The position numbers were made by a program, and so were the translations under genes. This document shows positions 19,554 to 27,920 of a stretch of 64,000 bases of DNA, one piece after another. This DNA comes from Mycobacterium sp. E2479 (GTDB taxonomy: Bacteria > Actinomycetota > Actinomycetes > Mycobacteriales > Mycobacteriaceae): assembly GCF_001667925.1 (NCBI RefSeq), contig NZ_LZJR01000165.1, forward strand, positions 38,322-102,321, in the 5' to 3' direction. Each line of letters starts with the position of its first letter. Positions within the stretch are counted from its first letter, which is position 1. The notes beneath the pieces were generated by a model. The model was not told where the DNA came from. It saw only the letters and a program-made list of their open reading frames with translations, and made no database searches.

Positions 19554-20339
19554 TCAATGTTTCCCGCTCTGCGTCTGCCCCGGTCGCGTCACACCGTCGG
19601 TTCCGTATTTCTGCATCCGCTCCCGCAACTCCGACAACCGGATGGCCCGGGAATCCTCTTGGGTGGGCGCGCTGCCGCCCAGCCGACGCGGCACCCAGAA
19701 TTCGTCTTTCGGGTGCGGATATTCCTCCTGCACCCGATACAGCAGGTCATTCATCGCCGAGCGCAACAGCGCGTTGAGTTGCTCAGGCGTGCCCCGTGGT
19801 GCCAATGGCTGACCGGCCGCCACGGTGATCGGAACCTTGTTGCGAAACACCTTCTTGGGATGGTCCTTCGGCCAAATCCGATGAGCACCCCACACCACGA
19901 TCGGAACGACCGGCACCTGAGCGTCCAGCGCCATGCGCGCCGCCCCGGTCTTGAACTCCCGCAGTTCGAAACTGCGACTGATGGTGGCCTCGGGATGCAT
20001 CCCGATCAACTCCCCGGCGCGCATGCGTTGCACCGCCACATCAAGGGCGTCGTGTCCCGACCTCCGATCCACCGGGATCAGCCGGGCGTGGTTGATGACG
20101 TAGTTGACGGCCTTCACGTCGGCCATTTCCGCCTTGATCATGAAGTAGGCGCGCCGGTGACGTTCCCGGACGGCCATCAGCGTCGGCAGCCAGTCCAGGT
20201 AGCTGGTGTGGTTCTGGGCGAGCAAGGCGCCGCCGCGCGCGGGGATGTTCTGCAGGCCGTGATACGTGAACTTGGTGCCCTGCATCGCGACCATCGGCGG
20301 GACGATCCATTCCGCCAGCCGGTAGAACCCCTCGGGCAT
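19554..20339 (-). CDS. PlsC-type acyltransferase, third of three in tandem
   Basis: Ortholog of Rv3814c; predicted 1-acylglycerol-3-phosphate-type O-acyltransferase. The acyl-transfer motif NHTSYLD has His44 and Asp49, and the acceptor-site motif reads HPEATISRSF. I moved the start to the ATG at 20339 because AAGGAGA sits just upstream and this gives 261 residues, the length in M. tuberculosis; an in-frame extension upstream overlaps the neighbour and is not credible. Arises from duplication with the next two genes. Confidence 0.92.
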   Translation of the reverse strand: MPEGFYRLAEWIVPPMVAMQGTKFTYHGLQNIPARGGALLAQNHTSYLDWLPTLMAVRERHRRAYFMIKAEMADVKAVNYVINHARLIPVDRRSGHDALDVAVQRMRAGELIGMHPEATISRSFELREFKTGAARMALDAQVPVVPIVVWGAHRIWPKDHPKKVFRNKVPITVAAGQPLAPRGTPEQLNALLRSAMNDLLYRVQEEYPHPKDEFWVPRRLGGSAPTQEDSRAIRLSELRERMQKYGTDGVTRPGQTQSGKH

Positions 20340-20353
20340 GTCTTCTCCTTCGC

Positions 20354-21109
20354 CTACTGCGGCGGATGCCCGGCCCGTTTGGCCGACCGAGCCGCCGCCT
20401 CGGTGGCCTCTATCCGAGCGGCCTCGGCCGGGGTCGGCGCTGCGCCGCCCAGTCGGCGCGGCATCCAATACGCTCCGGGTTCGCCCGGATAGTGCTCTTG
20501 CGCCCGGTGCAACAAGGTGGTCATCGCGTCGCGCAGGGCAGCGTCGGTCTGCGCGATGTTTTCGTGCGCGCGTAACGGCGCGCCCACCTGCACAGTAATG
20601 GGTATCTTCGCGCGGCCCACATTCCGTGGGTGATCCTTGGTCCAGATTCGCTGCGCGCCCCAGACGACCACGGGCACGATCGGGACGTCCGCTTCGACCG
20701 CCATCCGCGCGGCGCCGGACTTGAACTCCTTGAGTTCGAAGCTGCGGCTGATCGTGGCCTCCGGATAGACCCCCACCAGCTCACCTTCGCGTAATCGCTG
20801 CACCGCCACCGCGTACGCACCCGCTCCGGCGCCACGGTCCACCGGGATGGTGCGGGTGTGCCTGATCAGGAAATTGACCGGTTTGACCTGCTGCATCTCG
20901 GCTTTGATCATGAACCTCAGGCGGCGCCCCCTGCGGTGCACGGCGAGCGCGGCGGGCAGGAAGTCGACGTAGCTGGTGTGGTTGATCGCCACCACGGCGC
21001 CGCCCCGCTCCGGGATCTGCTCCACGCCGCTGTAGGTGATCTTGGTGCCGGTGGCCTTCACCACGAATTGAGCCAGGAGCTCCAAAGCGCGGAAGGTCGG
21101 CTCCACCAT
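20354..21109 (-). CDS. PlsC-type acyltransferase, second of three in tandem
   Basis: Ortholog of Rv3815c, 251 residues. NHTSYVD (His44, Asp49) and YPEATISRSFELKEFKSG are the catalytic and acceptor-binding motifs of the lysophosphatidate acyltransferase family. It ends with the repeated MPRRLGGAAPTPAEAARIEA segment that is shared by all three paralogs. The 14-bp gap to the next gene indicates one operon. The acyl substrate is unknown. Confidence 0.92.
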   Translation of the reverse strand: MVEPTFRALELLAQFVVKATGTKITYSGVEQIPERGGAVVAINHTSYVDFLPAALAVHRRGRRLRFMIKAEMQQVKPVNFLIRHTRTIPVDRGAGAGAYAVAVQRLREGELVGVYPEATISRSFELKEFKSGAARMAVEADVPIVPVVVWGAQRIWTKDHPRNVGRAKIPITVQVGAPLRAHENIAQTDAALRDAMTTLLHRAQEHYPGEPGAYWMPRRLGGAAPTPAEAARIEATEAAARSAKRAGHPPQ

Positions 21110-21115
21110 CGATTG

Positions 21116-21883
21116 CTACTCCGCGGCCCCTGCGGACCGGGCCCGCCGAGCCGCCCGGGCGGCCGCTTCCTCGGCCTCCAGCTGGGCCGCTTCCGCCAGG
21201 GACGGCGCGCCTCCGCCCAACCGGTGTGGCACCCAGAACTCGCCGGCCGGGTGCGGCCCGTACAGTTCCTGCGCGCGCTCCAGCAGATGCTGCATGCGGG
21301 AATGCAGCAACCCTTTGAGTTCCTCGATGCCCAACGTCGGCTCGATCGGCTCGCCGACCAACACCACGATCGGAACCTTCGGGCGCCACAGCTTCTTCGG
21401 GTGATCCTTGGTCCAGATCCGCTGGGCACCCCAGACGATGTGCGGAACGATGGGCACCCCGGCCTCGACGGCCATCCGGGCGGCCCCCGACTTGAATTCC
21501 TTGATCTCGAAACTGCGGCTGATCGTGGCTTCGGGGTAGACGCCCACCAGCTCGCCGTCCTTGAGGTTCCGGACCGCGGCCTCGAAGGAGGCCGCGCCAT
21601 CTTGCCGATTCACCGAGATGTGCCGCAGGCTGCGCATGATGGGCCCGGTGATCTTGTGGTCGAACACCTCCTGCTTGGCCATGAACCGCACCTTGCGGCC
21701 CAGGCCCTGCTTGTAGGCCGGCAATCCCGCGAAGGTGAAGTCCAGGTAGCCGGTGTGGTTGATCGCGATCACCGCGCCCCCGCTTTTCGGCAGGTTCTCG
21801 GCACCCGCGATCGTGATTTTCAGACCCTGGAGGCGCCACACCAGGCGGGCAAGCTGAATGACAGTCCCGTAAACCGGTTCCAC
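21116..21883 (-). CDS. PlsC-type acyltransferase, first of three in tandem
   Basis: Ortholog of Rv3816c, 255 residues. Carries NHTGYLD (His43, Asp48) and YPEATISRSFEIKEFKSG. It leads a three-gene run of paralogs (6 bp and 14 bp gaps), divergent from the metallo-beta-lactamase/Rieske gene. The three copies have drifted mainly in the N-terminal hydrophobic part, which suggests different lipid acceptors rather than simple redundancy. Confidence 0.92.
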   Translation of the reverse strand: MEPVYGTVIQLARLVWRLQGLKITIAGAENLPKSGGAVIAINHTGYLDFTFAGLPAYKQGLGRKVRFMAKQEVFDHKITGPIMRSLRHISVNRQDGAASFEAAVRNLKDGELVGVYPEATISRSFEIKEFKSGAARMAVEAGVPIVPHIVWGAQRIWTKDHPKKLWRPKVPIVVLVGEPIEPTLGIEELKGLLHSRMQHLLERAQELYGPHPAGEFWVPHRLGGGAPSLAEAAQLEAEEAAARAARRARSAGAAE

Positions 21884-22035
21884 AGCACTTGAGCCTAATG
21901 CTCCCTGCCGTGCCCCGTCACCGGACGGCGGCGACCGGCCGAGGGTGCCGGCTCGCGCTAAGCTCGGGGGCTGAAAAAGCCGTCATCCCCGGCCGAGGCC
22001 GTCACCGGCCTTCTACCGGCCCCAGGAAGGTATCA

Positions 22036-23586
22036 GTGCACGTCACCAGCGTCGGCCACGCCGGATTTCTGATCCAGACCCAAGCGGGCAGCATCCTTTG
22101 CGACCCCTGGGTCAATCCCGCGTACTTCGCGTCCTGGTTCCCGTTTCCGGACAACAGCACCCTGGACTGGGACGACCTGGGTGACTGCGACTACCTATAT
22201 GTGTCACACCTGCACAGGGACCACTTCGACGCGAAGAATCTGGCCGAACACGTCAACAAGGACGCGGTGGTGTTGCTGCCGGACTTCCCGGTGCCTGATC
22301 TGCGAAATGAGTTGGAGAAGCTCGGTTTTCACCGGTTCTTCGAGACCAGCGACTCGGTCAAGCACCGGCTCAGCGGTCCTAAGGGCGAGCTCGACGTCAT
22401 GATCATCGCCCTGCGGGCACCCGCCGACGGCCCGATCGGTGACTCGGCGCTGCTGGTTTCCGACGGCGCGACAACGGTTTTCAACATGAATGACGCGCGG
22501 CCGGTGGACCTGGATGTGCTGAAGTCCCAGTTCGGGCACATCGATGTGCACCTGCTGCAGTACTCCGGGGCCATCTGGTACCCGATGGTCTACGACATGC
22601 CGGCCCGTGCCAAGGAGTCGTTCGGCGTCCAGAAGCGGCAACGGCAGATGGACCGCGCCCGCCAGTACCTGGCCCAGGTCGGGGCGACGTGGGTGGTCCC
22701 GTCCGCGGGACCGCCGTGCTTTCTGGATCCAGAGCTGCGCGGCCTCAACGACGACCACGGCGATCCGGCCAACATCTTCCCCGATCAGATGGTGTTTTTG
22801 GAGCAGATGCGCAGGCACGGCCACGACGGCGGGCTGCTGATGATCCCGGGATCGACCGCCGATTTCACCGGCTCCACCCTGCACTCGCTGACCCATCCGC
22901 TGCCCACCGACCAGGTCGAGGCCATCTTCACCACCGGCAAGGCCGACTACATCGCCGAGTACGCCGAGCGGATGGCGCCGGTCATCGCCGCCGAGCGGGC
23001 GAGCTGGGCGCCCGCGAGCGGGGAGCCGCTGCTGGAACCGCTGCGCGCCCTCTTCGAGCCGATCATGTCGCAAAGCGACGAGATCTGCGACGGCATCGGC
23101 TACCCCGTCGAGTTGGTACTCGGACCGGAGACCGTAATCTTGGACTTCCCGAAAAGAGCTGTGCGGGAGCGGATTCCGGACGAGAAGGTGCGTTATGGGT
23201 TCGCGATAGCACCGGAGCTGGTCCGCACTGTGCTGCGCGACGGCGAGCCGGACTGGGTCAACACCATCTTTTTGTCGACCCGTTTCCGGGCCTGGCGAGT
23301 CGGCGGCTACAACGAGTACCTCTACACGTTCTTCAAGTGCCTGACCGACGAACGGATCGCGTACGCCGACGGCTGGTTCGCCGAGACTCACGACGACTCG
23401 GCCTCGGTAACGCTGGACGGCTGGGAGATTCAGCGCCGCTGCCCACACCTCAAGGCCGACCTGTCGAAGTTCGGCGTGGTCGACGGAAACACGTTGACCT
23501 GCAACCTGCATGGGTGGCAGTGGCGGCTGGACGACGGGCGCTGCCTGACCGCAAAAGGCCACCAACTGCGGAGTTCGCGGGCGTGA
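22036..23586 (+). CDS. Metallo-beta-lactamase-fold protein with C-terminal Rieske domain
   Basis: Ortholog of Rv3818. The GTG start follows AGGAAGG by 5 bp and gives 516 residues, the ortholog length; a longer upstream frame is rejected. The N-terminal half is a UlaG-like metallo-beta-lactamase fold with HLHRDH (His58, His60, Asp62, His63). The C-terminus holds a Rieske [2Fe-2S] site, CPH at 469-471 and CNLH at 489-492. This pairing of a two-metal hydrolase with an iron-sulfur electron carrier recalls CMP-sialate hydroxylase in reverse order. The substrate is unknown. It overlaps the next gene by 3 bp. Confidence 0.9.
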   Translation: MHVTSVGHAGFLIQTQAGSILCDPWVNPAYFASWFPFPDNSTLDWDDLGDCDYLYVSHLHRDHFDAKNLAEHVNKDAVVLLPDFPVPDLRNELEKLGFHRFFETSDSVKHRLSGPKGELDVMIIALRAPADGPIGDSALLVSDGATTVFNMNDARPVDLDVLKSQFGHIDVHLLQYSGAIWYPMVYDMPARAKESFGVQKRQRQMDRARQYLAQVGATWVVPSAGPPCFLDPELRGLNDDHGDPANIFPDQMVFLEQMRRHGHDGGLLMIPGSTADFTGSTLHSLTHPLPTDQVEAIFTTGKADYIAEYAERMAPVIAAERASWAPASGEPLLEPLRALFEPIMSQSDEICDGIGYPVELVLGPETVILDFPKRAVRERIPDEKVRYGFAIAPELVRTVLRDGEPDWVNTIFLSTRFRAWRVGGYNEYLYTFFKCLTDERIAYADGWFAETHDDSASVTLDGWEIQRRCPHLKADLSKFGVVDGNTLTCNLHGWQWRLDDGRCLTAKGHQLRSSRA

Positions 23587-23924
23587 ACGACTCTTGCGGC
23601 ACCTACGACGATGGCCTGGTCCAGCTGGACCGCGCGGCGATCACGTTGCGCCGCTATCATTTTCCTTCGGGCACATCGAAGGTGATCGCGCTCGAGGAGA
23701 TTCGCGGATACAAAGCCGAAAACCTGGGGCTCTTCACCCAGCGGTTCCGGATATGGGGCAGCTCGGATTTTCGTCGCTGGCTGCCGCTGGACATCGGCAG
23801 GCCGTTGAAATCGAAGCTGATCACGCTGGACGTGCCGGGCACACGGCCCTCGCCCGCGTTCACTCCGGCGCGTCCCGACGAGTTCACCGCCCTGTTGGAT
23901 GATCTGCTGGGACGGCGCCGGTAG
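23583..23924 (+). CDS. Conserved small protein coupled to the MBL/Rieske gene
   Basis: A 113-residue protein starting at a GTG that overlaps the stop of the upstream gene (GTGA), so it is translationally coupled. By position and size it matches Rv3819. The sequence reads like a short PH-like or bacterial domain of alternating strands (AAITLRRYHFPSGTSKVIALEEI, then LGLFTQRFRIWGSSDFRRWLPLD), with no signal peptide or membrane segment. Function unknown; coupling suggests it works with the Rieske protein. Confidence 0.75.
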   Translation: MNDSCGTYDDGLVQLDRAAITLRRYHFPSGTSKVIALEEIRGYKAENLGLFTQRFRIWGSSDFRRWLPLDIGRPLKSKLITLDVPGTRPSPAFTPARPDEFTALLDDLLGRRR

Positions 23925-23932
23925 GACGTCTG

Positions 23933-25492
23933 TCAGCTCCGGTCGGCGAGCGCTTGTTGCGCCGCGTTGTAGCCCGGGATGAAGGTGATGCCCGGGCCGC
24001 CGTGGCAGCCCGCGCTGCCCAGATAGAGCCCTTCGATCGGGATCGGCTGGCCGAGGAACCCCCGCGGGCCGGGCCGGTTGGGACCGATTTGGTTGGCATT
24101 CAACAGGCCGTGGCAGTAGTCGCCACCGGGGGCGCCGAACATCACGCCCATGTGCCTGGGCGTGAAGGTGGTGTGCCGGATGATGCTTCGTTCGAAATTC
24201 GGGGCGAGGCGGGTGATCTTTTCGATGACCCGCTGGCCCATTTCGACTTTGGCCTGCCCGTAGTCCACGTCGCCCTCGATCGGGAAGAACAGCGCGAACG
24301 CCGACGCGGCATGCTTACCCTCCGGCGCGAGGCCGGGGTCGTTCTGCGATGGGATCTGCAATACGACGGTCGGGTCGGCCGGGACGATCCCGCGCCGCGC
24401 GTCCTCCCATTGCTGCTGGACTTCCTCGGGTGTGCGGAACAGGCCGATCGAGGCCTGCATGGCCGGCTCGTTGAGAGCCTCGTAGGGCGCGGCGAAGGTA
24501 GGAGCCTCCTCGAGGGCGAAGTGCATCTGCAGGTAACTGCCGCGGTGGTCAATGCGCGCATAGCGTTCCCGGATGTCGGCGGGCAGCGCGGCGGGATCGA
24601 CCATCTCGTTCAGCGTGACATCCGGTGCGATGCCGGAGATCACGATCGGGGCGTTCAACACGTCTCCCGCCTCGGTGCGCACCCCGGTCACCCGTCCGTC
24701 GGCGACCAGAATCTCGGTCACCTTGGTACGCAACCGAAGTTCGCCACCGTGGCCGGCCAGCACGTCGCACAGGTGTGAGGTGAGCGCGCCGATACCGCCC
24801 CGAAGCTTCTTCATCTGCATGGTGTTGCCGTCGGGAACACCGAGGCCGAAGGCGAGGGCGGCCGCGCTACCCGGCGTGGAGGGACCCCGGTAGAGCGTGT
24901 TCACGGCCAGCACGGTCATCGAGCCACGCAGTGCCCCATGCTTCTCGTGATCCGGCAGATATCGGTCCAACACGTCGGTCACCGATCCGAACAGCATGTC
25001 GTCGATGGCGGAGCGCTCGAATTCGTTTGTGGCACAGGCATACATCTCGTCGATGCTCTTAGGTGGCGTTCCGGCTTCGAATCTGCCCAGCGCCCGGGTG
25101 GGCCCTTGGCTCCAGGCCATCAGCCCCGCCATACCGTTGACCGCGTCCGCCCCGTGTACCTCGTTGAGATGGGTGAACAGCTTGAGTGGATCGCTGTACT
25201 GCACCAGCGGATCGTCGCCGACACCACGCACCGCCACCGACATCACTTCCAGGTCGATCGTGGGTATGGTGTCCAGGCCCAGCTCGTCGACCACCACCTG
25301 AGACGTCGGAAATTGCACCGAGCCGGCGATCTCGAACCGGTACCCGTCGAAAAGTTCCACGGTCGATGCCATGCCGCCCGCGTACAGCTTGGAATCCAGA
25401 CACACCGTCCGCAGTCCGGCCTTTTGCAGCAGCACGGCCGCGGTCAGTCCGTTATGGCCGGCACCGATAACTATCGCGTCGTAGTCAGTCAT
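23933..25492 (-). CDS. FAD-dependent phytoene-desaturase-like oxidoreductase
   Basis: Ortholog of Rv3829c. The 519-residue protein starts with the dinucleotide-binding motif IVIGAGHNGLTAA (residues 7-19) and ends with the matching flavin-contact segment LYLGSAGCHGGPGITFIPGYNAA. It belongs to the CrtI/amine-oxidase family; the substrate is probably a lipid or isoprenoid but cannot be named. I start at the ATG at 25492, which has GGAGGGC upstream; an in-frame TTG 48 bp earlier lies inside the operator. It follows the TetR gene in the same direction, with an operator-like palindrome about 40 bp before the start. Confidence 0.9.
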   Translation of the reverse strand: MTDYDAIVIGAGHNGLTAAVLLQKAGLRTVCLDSKLYAGGMASTVELFDGYRFEIAGSVQFPTSQVVVDELGLDTIPTIDLEVMSVAVRGVGDDPLVQYSDPLKLFTHLNEVHGADAVNGMAGLMAWSQGPTRALGRFEAGTPPKSIDEMYACATNEFERSAIDDMLFGSVTDVLDRYLPDHEKHGALRGSMTVLAVNTLYRGPSTPGSAAALAFGLGVPDGNTMQMKKLRGGIGALTSHLCDVLAGHGGELRLRTKVTEILVADGRVTGVRTEAGDVLNAPIVISGIAPDVTLNEMVDPAALPADIRERYARIDHRGSYLQMHFALEEAPTFAAPYEALNEPAMQASIGLFRTPEEVQQQWEDARRGIVPADPTVVLQIPSQNDPGLAPEGKHAASAFALFFPIEGDVDYGQAKVEMGQRVIEKITRLAPNFERSIIRHTTFTPRHMGVMFGAPGGDYCHGLLNANQIGPNRPGPRGFLGQPIPIEGLYLGSAGCHGGPGITFIPGYNAAQQALADRS

Positions 25493-25531
25493 GTACTGCC
25501 CTCCGGAATGGAGGCTCGCACGACGGCAAAG

Positions 25532-25551
25532 TTTTGTCAATTATGACGAAA
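25532..25551. promoter_or_regulatory. Candidate TetR operator upstream of the oxidoreductase
   Basis: TTTTGTCA-N4-TGACGAAA, an inverted repeat with 7 of 8 arm positions paired, spans the stop codon of the TetR gene and precedes the oxidoreductase start. A near-identical site lies in the other TetR intergenic region (26211-26230). Confidence 0.65.
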
Positions 25552-26188
25552 CTTGTCCAGCGGCGGCCGTGACCCACGAGTCGGCGATCCCGGCGCGCAG
25601 CGATTCCAGCGCCGCATGGCACAGCCTCGCGAGTTCGCCCAGCGACCGCTCGTCGCTGACCATCCAGACCTCCATGGCGCCGAACACCGCGGCCGCAATG
25701 CATCTGGCGGTCACCGCGGCACGCACGCGTTGATCCACCGTCGGATCCGCGCTGCCATTGGCCCTGCGACTGCGCCGTTGCAACTGCGCTCCGATGGCGT
25801 CGGCGAAGTCGGCCTGGACGTCACGGATGTGCCGGACTATGCGGCCGGGGTCGAGCTCGTCTTGCCGCAATGCCGCGATTTTGGTGACGGCGTCGACGTC
25901 GTACGGGAACGAGAAGATGGCCGCCTGCACCGAATCGATGATGGGTTCCTCGGCCGGCCGGTCATCCAAAGCGGAGCGAAACCAATGCAGGCCGGTGTAA
26001 TCGGCGAACAACAGATCGTGCTTGGAGCCGAAGTGGCGGTAGAACGTCCGCAGTGACACCCCGGCATCGGCGGCGATCTGCTCGGCCGACGTGTCTTCCA
26101 CGCCCTGGGCCAGGAATCGCACCAGGGCGGCCTGCCGCAACGCCTCGCGAGTGCGCTCGCTGCGCGCAGTCTGAGCCGGCCTGACCAT
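25541..26188 (-). CDS. TetR-family transcriptional repressor
   Basis: Ortholog of Rv3830c, 215 residues. The N-terminal DNA-binding domain reads RERTREALRQAAL in frame with FLAQGVEDTSAEQIAADAGVSLRTFYRHFGSKHDLL, a typical TetR helix-turn-helix (about residues 33-55). The C-terminal ligand domain has no recognised signature. It is flanked on both sides by matching palindromes, so it probably represses itself, the oxidoreductase downstream and the divergent membrane protein gene. Confidence 0.92.
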   Translation of the reverse strand: MVRPAQTARSERTREALRQAALVRFLAQGVEDTSAEQIAADAGVSLRTFYRHFGSKHDLLFADYTGLHWFRSALDDRPAEEPIIDSVQAAIFSFPYDVDAVTKIAALRQDELDPGRIVRHIRDVQADFADAIGAQLQRRSRRANGSADPTVDQRVRAAVTARCIAAAVFGAMEVWMVSDERSLGELARLCHAALESLRAGIADSWVTAAAGQVSS

Positions 26189-26210
26189 GGGAACAAGGTA
26201 CCAAGAAATC

Positions 26211-26230
26211 TTTTGACATTATTGACAAAA
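26211..26230. promoter_or_regulatory. Candidate TetR operator in the divergent promoter
   Basis: TTTTGACA-N4-TGACAAAA matches the site beside the oxidoreductase gene at 25532-25551 (shared pattern TTTTGWCA-N4-TGACRAAA). It lies 23 bp upstream of the TetR start and 28 bp upstream of the divergent membrane-protein start, so occupancy would block both promoters. Confidence 0.68.
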
Positions 26231-26257
26231 CTTTCAACTGGGAGCGACACTTCGCCC

Positions 26258-26740
26258 ATGGCCTCGATCATCATTCACTTTTTGCTAGGGCTCGCCTGCA
26301 TCGCCGGGATCATCGCGTCGAACCCGAAGATCTACGCCAGACCTCAAGGCGGGCAGTGGCTTTCGCCATTGGAATGCGTGTATTACGTCGCCGGGATAGC
26401 CTCGATCGCGTTGGGATATTGGTTCAACATCCACTTCGTGATGGCGGCGCACGGGCAGGGCAACCTGATCTCCGGGCCGGCCAGCTATCCAGAATTCATC
26501 AAGGGGCAGTTCGCCAGCCCGGCCTGTGGCTCGGGCAATCAGGACTACATGATCGCGAATGTCATTCTGATGCCGGTTTTCACCATCGTCGACGGTCTCC
26601 GGCGCGGCATCCGGCGCCCGTGGCTCTTCTTCCTGTCCAGTTTCTTCACCAGCTTCGCGTTTCCGTTCGCCTTCTACTTCGCGACCATGGAACGCCAGCG
26701 CCGGCACGAGCGCGCCGCGGTCACGCCGGTCGCGGCCTGA
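26258..26740 (+). CDS. Four-helix membrane protein (DUF2834-type)
   Basis: By position the counterpart of Rv3831. I chose the ATG giving MASIIIHFLLG, 15 codons inside the longest frame, because GGGAG precedes it and the longer frame begins in the operator. The 160-residue protein has four hydrophobic segments (about 3-20, 41-58, 97-113 and 124-144). Function unknown; divergent TetR control shared with the oxidoreductase suggests a common pathway. Its 3' end overlaps the end of purT on the other strand by 20 bp. Confidence 0.85.
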   Translation: MASIIIHFLLGLACIAGIIASNPKIYARPQGGQWLSPLECVYYVAGIASIALGYWFNIHFVMAAHGQGNLISGPASYPEFIKGQFASPACGSGNQDYMIANVILMPVFTIVDGLRRGIRRPWLFFLSSFFTSFAFPFAFYFATMERQRRHERAAVTPVAA

Positions 26741-27920
26741 CCCGGCCCGCCGCTTCGACCGCGTTGCGCCGCGCGCTGTCCACGTCATCGGCGTGAGCCA
26801 GTGCGACACCCATGCGCCGTTTGACGAAGCTTTCCGGCTTTCCGAACAGGCGCAGGTCGGTGCGCGGCACCCGAAGCGCCTCGTCCACGCCGTCGAAGAC
26901 CACGCCCTTGGCATCGACACCGCCGTAGATCACCGCGCTGGCGCCCGGCGTCTTGCACGTCGTGTCGACCGCAAGGCCCAGAATTGCGCGGGCATGTAAC
27001 TCGAATTCGTTCTGCCACTGGGTGATCATCGTGACCATACCGGTATCGTGGGGCCGCGGGCTGACCTCGTTGAACCACACGCGGTCGCCCTTGACGAACA
27101 ACTCGACCCCGAAAATCCCTTGCCCGCCGAGCCTTTCGGTGATTGCGCGGGCGATCGACTGCGCGTTCTTCAGCGCGGCGGCCGGCATCGGATGCGGTTG
27201 CCAGCTCTCCACGTAGTCGCCGCTGACCTGCTTGTGGCCGATCGGCGCGCAGAATTGAGTGCCCACCTGACCGTCGTCGCCGAGCGCCCGGACCGTCAAT
27301 AGTGTTATCTCGTAATCGAAGTCGACGAATCCCTCGACGATGACGCGGCCGTGGCTGACTCGGCCGCCGGCCATCGCATGGTCCCAGGCCGCCGCGACGT
27401 CATCGGGTCCGTCGAGCTTGCTCTGGCCCTTGCCGGAGCTGCTCATCACCGGTTTGACGACGCACGGGTAACCGATGTTCTCGGCGGCCGCCCGCAGTTC
27501 GGCCGGCGAATCGCAGAACCGGTACGGGCTGGTCGGCAGGCCGAGGGTCTCGGCCGCCAAGCGCCGGATTCCCGCACGGTCCATGGTCAGGCGCGCCGCG
27601 AGCGCGGTGGGGATCACCCGTACGACGCCGGTCGCTTCCAGTTCCTCGAGTACCCCGGTGGCGATGGCCTCGATCTCCGGAACGACCACGTCAGGCCTCT
27701 CCGCCTCGATCAGGGCCTTGAGCTGGTCGGGATCCGACATCGTGATGGTCCGCGCATGGTGGGCGACCTGCTGGCCGGGCGCGTTGTCGTAGGAATCGAC
27801 CGCGATCGTCTCCACACCGAGGCGCTGCAGCGCGATCACCACCTCGCGGCCGAGTTCGCCGGAGCCGAGCAGCATGACCCTGGTCGCGTCCCGCGACAGT
27901 GGCGTTCCGATGGTGGTCAT
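26721..27920 (-). CDS. purT: Formate-dependent GAR transformylase PurT
   Basis: Uses formate and ATP to formylate glycinamide ribonucleotide in purine synthesis, an alternative to PurN. The 399-residue protein is a full ATP-grasp enzyme with LLGSGELGREVVIALQRLG (N-terminal domain), the ATP-site segment KPVMSSSGKGQS, VEGFVDFDYEITLL, and the metal-binding FGVELFVKGDRVWFNEVSPRPHDTGM. The ATG overlaps the serS stop (ATGA), so it is coupled to serS. In M. tuberculosis purT is, from memory, at a different locus (Rv0389). Confidence 0.96.
   Translation of the reverse strand: MTTIGTPLSRDATRVMLLGSGELGREVVIALQRLGVETIAVDSYDNAPGQQVAHHARTITMSDPDQLKALIEAERPDVVVPEIEAIATGVLEELEATGVVRVIPTALAARLTMDRAGIRRLAAETLGLPTSPYRFCDSPAELRAAAENIGYPCVVKPVMSSSGKGQSKLDGPDDVAAAWDHAMAGGRVSHGRVIVEGFVDFDYEITLLTVRALGDDGQVGTQFCAPIGHKQVSGDYVESWQPHPMPAAALKNAQSIARAITERLGGQGIFGVELFVKGDRVWFNEVSPRPHDTGMVTMITQWQNEFELHARAILGLAVDTTCKTPGASAVIYGGVDAKGVVFDGVDEALRVPRTDLRLFGKPESFVKRRMGVALAHADDVDSARRNAVEAAGRVRPRPA

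Noticed and set aside
25492..25540. Upstream TTG start for the FAD oxidoreductase
   Set aside because: It falls inside the TetR operator and has no ribosome-binding site, unlike the ATG at 25492.
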